Assembly: GCF_004349105.1 (NCBI RefSeq)
Contig: NZ_SMLB01000035.1
Coordinates: 1 to 59,972, forward strand
DNA: 59,972 nt
Direction: 5' to 3'
From: Jiangella aurantiaca
GTDB taxonomy: Bacteria > Actinomycetota > Actinomycetes > Jiangellales > Jiangellaceae
Shown here: positions 8,215-15,973 of the stretch, piece by piece
Layout: every line of letters starts with the position of its first letter
How positions within the stretch are numbered: the first letter of the stretch is position 1
Program-made: the position numbers and the translations under genes
Notes under the pieces: model-generated
Database searches by the model: none
What the model saw: only the letters and a program-made list of their open reading frames with translations
Told to the model about the DNA's origin: nothing

Positions 8215-10745
8215 CGTGTACCTCTCTCTACGTTCATCGGGGAGAGCGTGATCCAGGGGTCGATCCAGTCCACGTGCGCGGGCTCGGCACCGGCGGCCGC
8301 ATCCTGGACGACCAGTCGCAGCCGGGTGACGCCGGTGAGATCCACGTCGAGCTCGTGCGCGGGTTCTCCGGCGGCGACCTCGACGGTGGTCAGGACGCGC
8401 CCGTCGCCGACGACGGCGCAGGTCGCCGTCGTGCCGGCCGGGCTCTCGTCGTCGACGCCGACGGACGCGGTGAGCCGCGCCTCGGCGCCGTCGAGCACCC
8501 AGGTGACCTCCGACGGGGCACAGACCCCGAGTCCCTTGGGGTGGTGCACACCGGCCACGGACATCGGCCGGCCGTCGGCGGGGTTGCCCTCGCCGTTGGA
8601 CATGTCCCGCTCGACCGGGCCGCTGCCGTTGGCGGCGGCGACGGGGGTGAGCGCGACGAGCGACGCGGGCTGGGCGCCGAGGGGGCTGACGACGCGCACA
8701 TGCGCGAGGGTGGAGCGCCGGGCGCCGAGCGGGTCCCCGGCGTGGACGGCCAGGACGGCGACGTGGCCGGGCTCGGTGTCCGCCGGGACGGTGACCGACC
8801 AGGCCACGGACCCGTCGGCGGCCCGCGGCCGGGCGAGCCGGGGCGCGTCCCAGCCGGGCGGCACGACGAGGTGCGGCTCGGCGCCGGTCACGACGGCGGC
8901 GATCTCGACCGGCTCGCCCGGCCCGCCGCGCAGGATCGCGTCGGCGACGGTGACCGCCGGCTGCGGCGGACGGGGCGGGCGGGTGTATCCGGACGGCACG
9001 AGCAGGACGACCGCCCCGCCGTTCGGCCGCAGCGTGAGGTCGACGGTGTCGGCGGCGGTGACCGCTCGGGTCTCCTGAGTGAGCCGGTCGTTGTCGTCGT
9101 CGGTGATGACGGTCGCGGCGTACGCGGCGCCGGCGTCCAGGCCGAGCGTGCTGAGGTCGACGCTCACCGTCTTCGGCTCGCCGAGCGCGGAGAGAGCGCC
9201 CGCGAACCACTCCGCGCCGGAGCGACGGGCCAGCACGACGTACTCCCCCGGCCGCCCGGCGAGCAGGCGGGTCTCGTCCCAGGCCGCCTGGATCCGCTCG
9301 ATCGCCGCCTCGGCGATCGGCCGCTTCGCGTACTCGTCGACGTCATCGGCGAAGTTCAGGAGCCCCGACTCCAGCACGACGGCCAGCGCCAGCTCGTGCG
9401 CCTCGGTCGTCAGCCGGGCGGCGGCCGAGAACGTCACCGGCGTGTAGTCGGCCGAGCCGACGACGTTGCGGGTGAACGGGACGATCGTGTTGTGCTCCGG
9501 CGTCAGCGGCTCGCTGTAGAAGACGTAGTACTCGGCGCCGCGGACCGCCTCGTAGCTCATGACGTGCGGATACGTGCGAGCCCAGCCACGCGGGATGACC
9601 GAGCCGTGGAAGTTGATCATCAGGCCGACCCGGGCGCACTCGGCGATGACCTCGTCGTACCAGCGGTACCGCTCCTGCGCCTCGGACTCCATGAAGTCGA
9701 CCTTGACGCCGGCGATGCCCCACGACGCCCACTCGGCCAGCTTGCGCCGCTGCTCCGGCGTCGCGAGGTGATCCCAGACCACCCAGACGAACACGCCGAC
9801 GCCGCGCTCGCTGGCCGCGGCGACCAGCTCCGGCATCCAGACGCCGTCCCAGCCGCAGTCGACCAGCACGTACTCCCAGCCGCGGGCGGCGGCGTAGTCG
9901 AGCATCCGCAGCTGCTTGGACAGCTGCGCGCCGCTGTAGAAGTCCGACCACCACGACCACGCCGCGCGGCCCGGCCGCGCCCACGCCGGGACGACGCCGC
10001 CCTCGACCGGCGGCGCGAGGTCGTCGACCAGATGCGACGCGACGACGGTCGCGAGGTCGCCGAGGATCACCACCCGCCACGGCGTCGCCACGCTCTCACC
10101 CGACAGGACGACGTCGCCGGCCAGTGTGACGGCGACGGCGCCGCCACCGGCGTACCGGGCGAACGACCCGCCGTACCGGCCGTCCAAGTCCGCCTCGGTG
10201 ACCAGCGCGAACGTGTCGTCCGCCAGCTCGACGAGGAACGGGAAGCCGTAGTCGCCGGGCTCCAGCGCGTCCAGCGTGCTGGTGAACCGGGTGGTCTCGT
10301 ACCAGGGCGTGTAGGTGAGCGGCCAGACCGCAGCCGTCGCCGGCAACCGCAGGTCCACGTCGCCGCCGGTGACGGTGGCGCCGTCGAGGCCGCTGAGCGC
10401 GAACCGCAAGGCGACGCCGTCGGGCGCGGCCCGCAGCACGACCGCGACCTCGCCGCCGCCCGCGCAGGCGAACCGGACGGTGCGTTCCCGGTGGTCGACG
10501 GTGTGCCGGCCGACGCGCTTGCCGACGACGAGGTCGTACACCTCGGCGACCTCGCGGGTGTCGTCGGACAGGTACGTCGCGCCGGACAGCAGGTCGCGGC
10601 CGTCGGCCGTGCGCAGGTGCAGCGGCGCCGGCGGCGTGACCTGCACGCCGCCGGACAGCACCGTCCAGGTGAGCCGGCCGCGGAACCAGGTCAGCGCGAC
10701 GGTGTTCCGGCCGTGCCGCACGGACCAGGTGGTGGACTCAGACAC
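8211..10745 (-). CDS. Cytosolic GH97 glycoside hydrolase with C-terminal NPCBM-like domain
   Basis: The 844-residue protein has an N-terminal GH97 beta-sandwich (residues about 8-245), a TIM barrel (about 260-520), a C-terminal beta domain and a galactose-binding-like NPCBM region (about 720-840, HHPKGLGVCAPSEVTWVLDG). In the barrel, AGVKVDFM carries Asp350 and MSYEAV carries Glu399. An Asp at the first position is the hallmark of retaining GH97 alpha-galactosidases; the inverting SusB type lacks it. No signal peptide is present. The GTG start at 10745 overlaps the ROK gene by 8 bases. It likely cleaves imported alpha-galactosides beside GH36. Confidence 0.88.
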   Translation of the reverse strand: MSESTTWSVRHGRNTVALTWFRGRLTWTVLSGGVQVTPPAPLHLRTADGRDLLSGATYLSDDTREVAEVYDLVVGKRVGRHTVDHRERTVRFACAGGGEVAVVLRAAPDGVALRFALSGLDGATVTGGDVDLRLPATAAVWPLTYTPWYETTRFTSTLDALEPGDYGFPFLVELADDTFALVTEADLDGRYGGSFARYAGGGAVAVTLAGDVVLSGESVATPWRVVILGDLATVVASHLVDDLAPPVEGGVVPAWARPGRAAWSWWSDFYSGAQLSKQLRMLDYAAARGWEYVLVDCGWDGVWMPELVAAASERGVGVFVWVVWDHLATPEQRRKLAEWASWGIAGVKVDFMESEAQERYRWYDEVIAECARVGLMINFHGSVIPRGWARTYPHVMSYEAVRGAEYYVFYSEPLTPEHNTIVPFTRNVVGSADYTPVTFSAAARLTTEAHELALAVVLESGLLNFADDVDEYAKRPIAEAAIERIQAAWDETRLLAGRPGEYVVLARRSGAEWFAGALSALGEPKTVSVDLSTLGLDAGAAYAATVITDDDNDRLTQETRAVTAADTVDLTLRPNGGAVVLLVPSGYTRPPRPPQPAVTVADAILRGGPGEPVEIAAVVTGAEPHLVVPPGWDAPRLARPRAADGSVAWSVTVPADTEPGHVAVLAVHAGDPLGARRSTLAHVRVVSPLGAQPASLVALTPVAAANGSGPVERDMSNGEGNPADGRPMSVAGVHHPKGLGVCAPSEVTWVLDGAEARLTASVGVDDESPAGTTATCAVVGDGRVLTTVEVAAGEPAHELDVDLTGVTRLRLVVQDAAAGAEPAHVDWIDPWITLSPMNVERGTR

Positions 10746-11967
10746 GACGAACTCCTGGACGACGGCGCACGTCGGCGGCGACGCGCTGGCGGGACGGGAA
10801 GACCAACTCCTGGATGGCGACCGCGGCGGCACCGCGGGCCCACTCCTCGAACGGCAGGTCGCGCACGTGGATGGGCACCTGGTGGGCGGCGCCGAACGCC
10901 TGCTCCGCGAACGCCTCGCGGATCGCGGTCTCGAACAGGTCGTAACTGGACACGCCCTCGCCGGCGACGATGACCCGCTCCGGGCCGAGCAGGTTGGCCA
11001 CCGACGCCAGCGCCAGCCCGATCAGCCGGCCGGCCCGGGCGAAGATCGCCCGGACCCGCTCGTCGCCGGACCGGGCCAGCTCGACCGCGGTCTCGATGGT
11101 GAGGTCGTCGCGGCCGGTGGCGGCCCTGCAGCTGTCCAGCAGGGCCTTCGTCGACGCCTCGGCCTCGACGCAGCCGTGCGCGCCGCAGTGGCACTGGACG
11201 GACGGGTCGCCGAGCGGCAGGTGCCCGATCTCGCCGGCGACGCTGTGCGCGCCGCGGACCAGGCCGCCGTCGACGACGATCGCGCAGCCGATGCCGGTGC
11301 CGATCGTGACGACGGCGAAGTTCGTGATGCCGCGGCCGAGCCCGAACCACTGCTCGGCGACGGTGAGCGCCTTGACGTCGTTCTCGACGACGACGGGAGC
11401 GCCGATGGCCCGCGACACGGCGGCGCCCAGGTCGACGTCGCGCCAGCCGAGGAACGGCGAGTAGCGCACGTAGCCGGTGTCGTGGTCGATGTCGCCGGAG
11501 AGGCTGAGCCCGAGGTCGTGCGGCGCGACGACGAAGCCGGCCTCGTCGGCGCGGGCGACCAGCTCGCGGTAGAACGCGGCGATGGCGGCGACCGCGGCGT
11601 CGACGGTGTTTTCGGCCAGCGGGCGCCGCTCGGACACCCGCGGCGCACCGGCGAGGTCGCACACCACGCCGATCAGCTCGTCGCGCCTGACGATGATGCC
11701 GAACGAGCCGGTCTGCCGCGCGTGCACCCGCAGCGGGCTGCTCGGCCGGCCCATCCGGGTCTCGTCACTCGTGGCCGGCTGGTCCGGCGCGTACTCGAGG
11801 TAGCCCTCGTCGATGAGCAGCTTCGCCACCCGGGTGACGGCCGCCGACGACAGCCCTGTCTCGCGGGCGATGTCGACGCGGGCGATCGGCCCGGCGGTGA
11901 GCGCGGTGAGGAAGACGGCGCCCTCGGCCGGAGTTCCCTCGACCGGGCCGCCTCGTTGGATCGGCAC
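10738..11967 (-). CDS. ROK family transcriptional regulator
   Basis: This 409-residue protein has an N-terminal winged helix-turn-helix (residues about 15-75, ARVDIARETGLSSAAVTRVAKLL) and a C-terminal ROK sugar-kinase-like domain. It has a DLGLSLSG-type phosphate loop and the zinc-binding signature CHCGAHGCVEAEA. Such proteins are sugar-responsive repressors of adjacent uptake operons. It is the first gene of the operon, so it should be autoregulated. The start is GTG at 11967, preceded by an AT-rich intergenic patch that may contain its operator. Confidence 0.92.
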   Translation of the reverse strand: MPIQRGGPVEGTPAEGAVFLTALTAGPIARVDIARETGLSSAAVTRVAKLLIDEGYLEYAPDQPATSDETRMGRPSSPLRVHARQTGSFGIIVRRDELIGVVCDLAGAPRVSERRPLAENTVDAAVAAIAAFYRELVARADEAGFVVAPHDLGLSLSGDIDHDTGYVRYSPFLGWRDVDLGAAVSRAIGAPVVVENDVKALTVAEQWFGLGRGITNFAVVTIGTGIGCAIVVDGGLVRGAHSVAGEIGHLPLGDPSVQCHCGAHGCVEAEASTKALLDSCRAATGRDDLTIETAVELARSGDERVRAIFARAGRLIGLALASVANLLGPERVIVAGEGVSSYDLFETAIREAFAEQAFGAAHQVPIHVRDLPFEEWARGAAAVAIQELVFPSRQRVAADVRRRPGVRRV

Positions 11968-11985
11968 GGGAGTGACGCTACGAAG

Positions 11986-12006
11986 ACTTAATAAACTTTG
12001 TCAAGT
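11986..12006. promoter_or_regulatory. AT-rich candidate operator between ROK operon and AraC gene
   Basis: Between the divergent ROK and AraC genes lies a strikingly AT-rich patch for this genome. It contains ACTTTGTCAAGT (11995-12006, ACTT-N4-AAGT inverted repeat) with a further ACTT at 11986. Its position suits an operator for the ROK repressor, the AraC activator, or both. Assignment is by position and symmetry only. Confidence 0.4.
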
Positions 12007-12032
12007 ATGTAACTCGTGCCATACTCGGAGCC

Positions 12033-12905
12033 GTGCCAGCCCGCGACGGTCTTCGCCCACAGCGGCTGTATGCCGTCCCGCGGCGCCAGGTCACCGCGGC
12101 GCTGACGGCGCCGGTCACCCGGCGACTGGTGGTCACCGACGCCGGCTACTCCCCCGCACCCGCGCGGTTCGAGGTTTCGCGGCCGGCCGGGTCGCGGCAG
12201 ACCGTCGTCATCTGCGCCGGCGGCAGCGGCTGGGCGGACGTCGGCGGGAACCGGCACCGCATCGGGGCGGGCGCGGCGCTGGTCATCCCGGCCGGGACGC
12301 CGCACGCGTACGGCGGGTCGCCGTCGTCGCCGTGGACGGTGTGGTGGTGCCATCTGCGCGGCAGCGACGTGCCGGAGCTGGTCGAGGCGCTGGGCGCCCC
12401 GGTGGTGCCGATCCGGAACCTGGACCGCGCGGTCGCGCTGGCCGACGAGATCGTAGCGCGGCTCGCCCGCGACGAGGACTCGCCCGGCCGGCTGGTAGGC
12501 GTCTCCGGCGCTGCCTGGAAGCTGCTGACCCAGCTGATCGCGGACCGGGCGTCGGCGCCGTCACCGGCCGAGGACCCGCTGGAGCGGGCGATGGACTACC
12601 TGGCCTCCCGGCTGGACGGGACGGTTCGGGTGCCGGAGCTGGCCGCGCTGGTCGGCGTGTCGCCGTCGCACCTGACGACGCTGTTCCGCCGGGCCACCGG
12701 CGGCGGGGTCCACGCGTACCAGACGACGCTGCGGATGGAGCGGGCCCGGCTGCTGCTGACGACGACCGAGGCGACGGTCAGCGAGATCGCCCGCGACGTC
12801 GGCTACGGCGACCCGTTCCACTTCTCGCGGCAGTTCCGCCAGCTGCACGCGATGAGCCCGACCGACTACCGCCGCACCACCCCACCAAAGTTGATCTTGG
12901 AGTAA
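12033..12905 (+). CDS. AraC family regulator with N-terminal cupin
   Basis: The 290-residue protein has an N-terminal sugar-sensing cupin (RHRIGAGAALVIPAGTPHAYGG, residues about 70-95) and a C-terminal pair of helix-turn-helix motifs (about 195-285: VPELAALVGVSPSHLTTLFR and VSEIARDVGYGDPFHFSRQF). This is the usual layout of regulators that activate glycoside hydrolase genes. The start is GTG at 12033 with GGAG upstream. The last residues (KLILE) and the stop codon are encoded by the left arm of inverted repeat copy 2, so the native C-terminus may have been altered. It probably controls the ROK-led operon, the secreted GH97, or both. Confidence 0.92.
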   Translation: MPARDGLRPQRLYAVPRRQVTAALTAPVTRRLVVTDAGYSPAPARFEVSRPAGSRQTVVICAGGSGWADVGGNRHRIGAGAALVIPAGTPHAYGGSPSSPWTVWWCHLRGSDVPELVEALGAPVVPIRNLDRAVALADEIVARLARDEDSPGRLVGVSGAAWKLLTQLIADRASAPSPAEDPLERAMDYLASRLDGTVRVPELAALVGVSPSHLTTLFRRATGGGVHAYQTTLRMERARLLLTTTEATVSEIARDVGYGDPFHFSRQFRQLHAMSPTDYRRTTPPKLILE

Positions 12906-12961
12906 TCGGCGGGTTGCGAGGCGAATTGCCCGATCAATACCCCGGATACTCCAAGATCAAC
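12890..12961. repeat. Dispersed inverted repeat, copy 2 (between convergent genes)
   Basis: The arms GTTGATCTTGGAGTA (12890-12904) and its exact complement (12947-12961) surround a 42-base loop. Outer CCCACC/GGTGGG pairing adds to the stem. The loop shares the tract AATTGCC and a CCCCGG end with the loop of copy 1 in opposite orientation. It separates the convergent AraC and GH97 genes, where a bidirectional terminator would be expected, and it supplies the AraC stop codon. Confidence 0.8.
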
Positions 12962-13012
12962 GTGGGTGGGGAGCCCTCGCCGCGTGGACCGGACGAGGAC
13001 TCCCCGGGTAGA

Positions 13013-15670
13013 TCAGTTCGTGACGGTGATCCGGTCGATGTCGGGCGCCGGGCCGGATCCGCCGGCGACGGTGAACGTGTTGCTCGCGCCGGCGTTGAGG
13101 CCGAGGCCGGCGGTGACCGTCGCGGTCGCCGCCGCGCCGCCCGTCGACGGGAACTCGACGGTGACCGGCGCGCCGCCGTTGACGCTGACCTGCGCCGTGC
13201 TGTCGGCGGTCGCGGCGTAGTCGATGCGGACCGTGTGGTTGCCGGCCACGGTCGCCGTGACGCCGTTGACCGTCACCGACCCGCCGCCGCCGAGCCCCGT
13301 CACCTTCGAGCCGCCGGAGCAGCCGCCGCACGCGGCCACTGTCGCGCCACCGGCCAGCGTGTTGCCGGCCGCCTCCGCCTCGGTGCGCCGCGAGACGATG
13401 AGCGCGTCGATGTCCGGCCCGTACGCCGACGGGTTCGAGAACCGGATCGTGTTCGCCCCGGCGTTGAGCGGCACGTCGATGGTCCACTTGTTGACGAACT
13501 CCCAGCCGCCGGAGTCCTTCAGCGCCTCGGTGCTGATGACCGAGCCGTTGACCTCGATCTGGATCGACCGCGGGTCGCCGGACGTGTAGGTGAACGTCAG
13601 CTCGTGGGTGCCGGTGGCGCCGGCCATGACGTTGTTGAACTGCACCGCGCCGCCGTTGCCGAGGAACCCGACCTTGGCGCCCTTCGAACAGCCCTTGCAG
13701 TTGTCGACCAGCGCGCCGCCGGAGATGGTGTTGCCGGCTGCCTCGGCCTCATACCGCACGTCGCCGCCGCCGATCTGCGCCAGCGGGGTCTTCGACAGGT
13801 GCACGGCCACGCCGCCAGTGGCGATCATCGGCAGCGACAGCGTCGACGCGCTGGTCACCGTCTGCGTCGTCACTCCGGACACCCGCCCGTTCGCGTCGTC
13901 GCCGAAGATCGTCGCGGTGTACGTCCCGGAGCCCAGGAACGACAGCGGCACGGTCGCCGTCCGGGCCGGGTCGGTCATCGCGCCGATGAACCAGTCGTCG
14001 CCACTGCGCCGGGCCATCGTCACGTGGTCGCCGGGGAAGCCCTCGACGACGCGCGTCTCGTCCCACACCGTCGGGATCGCCCGCATGAGGTGCCGGCCCG
14101 GCCACTGCTCGTACGCGGCGGCGGAGTCGGAGTAGTTGACCATCGCCGACGTGAACACGATCGACTGCGCCAGCGTGTGCGCCTGGGTGAGGATCGAGCC
14201 GTTCAGCGAGATCATCGTCGGCGTGTAGTCCATGCCGCCGATCGGGTTGCGCACGAACGGGAACGTCGCGTCCAGCCGGGCCGTCGTCGGCGGCGGGTAG
14301 AGGTAGTGCTCGGTGCCGGCGACCGCCTCCGACGTGATTACCCATGGCCAGGTGCGGTTCTCGCCGCCCGGCTTGGTGCTGCCGTGGAAGTTCAGCATCA
14401 ACTCGTGCTCGCCGGCTGCGTCACCGATCGACTGGTACCAGCCCATGACCTCCTGCGAGTCGTTGAGGAAGAAGTCGACCTTGAGCCCGACGACGCCGTA
14501 CGCCTTGTGCTCGGCGACCAGCGCGTCGGCCTGGGCGGGCGTGGCGAACGGCTCGGCGGTGACCCAGGCGAAGATGTCGACGTTCCGTTGCGCGGCGTAC
14601 TGCGAGATCGCCGGCAGGTCGACGTCGGGGTCGTAGCAGCAGTCGACCGTCACGTACTCGAAGCCCATCGACGCGGCGAAGTCGACCATCTGCTTCTGCT
14701 TGTCCAGGTCGGCGGCGCTGTCGCCGTCGCTGAACCACGACCACGCGGCCCGGCCCGGCTTCACCCAGTCGGCGTTCGTGCCGGCCGGCGGGTTCAGGTG
14801 CTGCACGAGGTCCGAGTTGACCAGCACGTTCAGGTCCTCGGCGATGATCGCGGCCCGCCACGGCGTCTGGAACGGGTACGTGCTGCTGATCGGGAACGCC
14901 TGATCCGGCGTCCGCTCCACGTTCAGCAGGCCGTCGTTCGCCTGGCTGCCCTTCAGCAGCGACGGCGCGTAGCCGGCGTTCGCGTTGTAGACGTTCGCCT
15001 CGGAGATCACGGTGAAATAGGCGTTGTCGTCGATGGACGCCAGCAGCGGCATGGTCAGCTCGGTGCCGTCGTTGAGCCCGGAGGCCGAGCGGTAGACGTA
15101 GTCCTGCTCGTAGTTGCCGTTCCACACCGCGGCCCAGCCACCAGTCGGCGCCGGCAGCCGGAACCCGCTCATCTCGTCCGTGATCGAGACGGCACCGCCG
15201 CCGCCCGGCAGCACGTAGCGGTAGGCGACGCCGTCGTCGTAGGCGCGCACCACCAGCTGCATCGTCTGGCCGCCCTTGGTGTAGCTGAGCACCAGCTGGT
15301 TGGCGTGGTCGCGGTACGACGGCTTGGTGCCAGCCGGCAGCGTGTAGGTCTGGTCGATGGTCGTGCGGCTCTGCGACGCGTACGTCAGGCCGCTGGAGAA
15401 GTCGACGGCGCTGGTCGCGATGCCCAGCGGCGACTCCTCGAAGATCGTCGTGGTGCCGGCGGTGACCTCGTAGGTCAGCGCGCCGGAGGGCTGCTCGTGG
15501 ACGGCGAAGGTGATCTGGCCGTCGGGGGACGCCACGGTGTGCGTGGCCAGCGCCTGGGCCGGGACCACTCCGATGTCCGTCACCGTCAGCGATGCGACGA
15601 CGGACGCGGTGACGGCGACGGCGGCGGCCAGGCCGGTTGATCGGCGGCGTTTCTTGGAGCCTGCGAACAC
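13013..15670 (-). CDS. Secreted GH97 alpha-galactosidase-like enzyme with two CBM35-like domains
   Basis: The 885-residue protein has a Sec signal peptide (KKRRR, then a hydrophobic run ending near AQA, residue 40). The GH97 N-terminal sandwich covers about 43-300, and the TIM barrel has VVGLKVDFF (Asp399) and VITSEAV (Glu448), consistent with the retaining GH97 subgroup. After the C-terminal beta domain come two tandem galactose-binding modules (about 639-760 and 763-885). Both start with EAEAAGNT and both carry a CxxC pair (NCKGC, ACGGC). It should act outside the cell on polymeric or complex alpha-galactosides, feeding the ABC importer. AGGAGG sets the GTG start at 15670. Confidence 0.9.
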   Translation of the reverse strand: MFAGSKKRRRSTGLAAAVAVTASVVASLTVTDIGVVPAQALATHTVASPDGQITFAVHEQPSGALTYEVTAGTTTIFEESPLGIATSAVDFSSGLTYASQSRTTIDQTYTLPAGTKPSYRDHANQLVLSYTKGGQTMQLVVRAYDDGVAYRYVLPGGGGAVSITDEMSGFRLPAPTGGWAAVWNGNYEQDYVYRSASGLNDGTELTMPLLASIDDNAYFTVISEANVYNANAGYAPSLLKGSQANDGLLNVERTPDQAFPISSTYPFQTPWRAAIIAEDLNVLVNSDLVQHLNPPAGTNADWVKPGRAAWSWFSDGDSAADLDKQKQMVDFAASMGFEYVTVDCCYDPDVDLPAISQYAAQRNVDIFAWVTAEPFATPAQADALVAEHKAYGVVGLKVDFFLNDSQEVMGWYQSIGDAAGEHELMLNFHGSTKPGGENRTWPWVITSEAVAGTEHYLYPPPTTARLDATFPFVRNPIGGMDYTPTMISLNGSILTQAHTLAQSIVFTSAMVNYSDSAAAYEQWPGRHLMRAIPTVWDETRVVEGFPGDHVTMARRSGDDWFIGAMTDPARTATVPLSFLGSGTYTATIFGDDANGRVSGVTTQTVTSASTLSLPMIATGGVAVHLSKTPLAQIGGGDVRYEAEAAGNTISGGALVDNCKGCSKGAKVGFLGNGGAVQFNNVMAGATGTHELTFTYTSGDPRSIQIEVNGSVISTEALKDSGGWEFVNKWTIDVPLNAGANTIRFSNPSAYGPDIDALIVSRRTEAEAAGNTLAGGATVAACGGCSGGSKVTGLGGGGSVTVNGVTATVAGNHTVRIDYAATADSTAQVSVNGGAPVTVEFPSTGGAAATATVTAGLGLNAGASNTFTVAGGSGPAPDIDRITVTN

Positions 15671-15973
15671 GGCACTCCTCCTCGAGGTGCTGCGGTCTGC
15701 GTACGGGGGCGGGGCGCGATCCCCCGCCGCGTGACGCTAGCCGTGACTCCAGGTCGGCCGGAATGACGAAAACGCGCCCGCACCTGGAGAAAGCGATGAT
15801 CTTGATCGAAAGGCGGGTACGCGCGGAAACGAGGACGGAGCGGACGGTGAACTCTCCCCCGGCGACCGGTTGCGGACTGGCCTCCACCGCCGCGTCCACT
15901 GGCGCACGCCGCCGGCTTCGCCGACGGGGACGAGGTGCAGCTGCAGTGCCTCATCACCGGCCGGGCGGCGTGA
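15671..15973. other. Intergenic region with a possible gene remnant
   Basis: About 300 bases separate two minus-strand genes. The left part holds the Shine-Dalgarno of the secreted GH97. The right part (about 15850-15972, plus strand) reads as a short open stretch without a start codon that ends in HAAGFADGDEVQLQCLITGR and a TGA. It resembles the C-terminus of a real protein rather than random frame. The parent family was not recognised. Confidence 0.35.
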
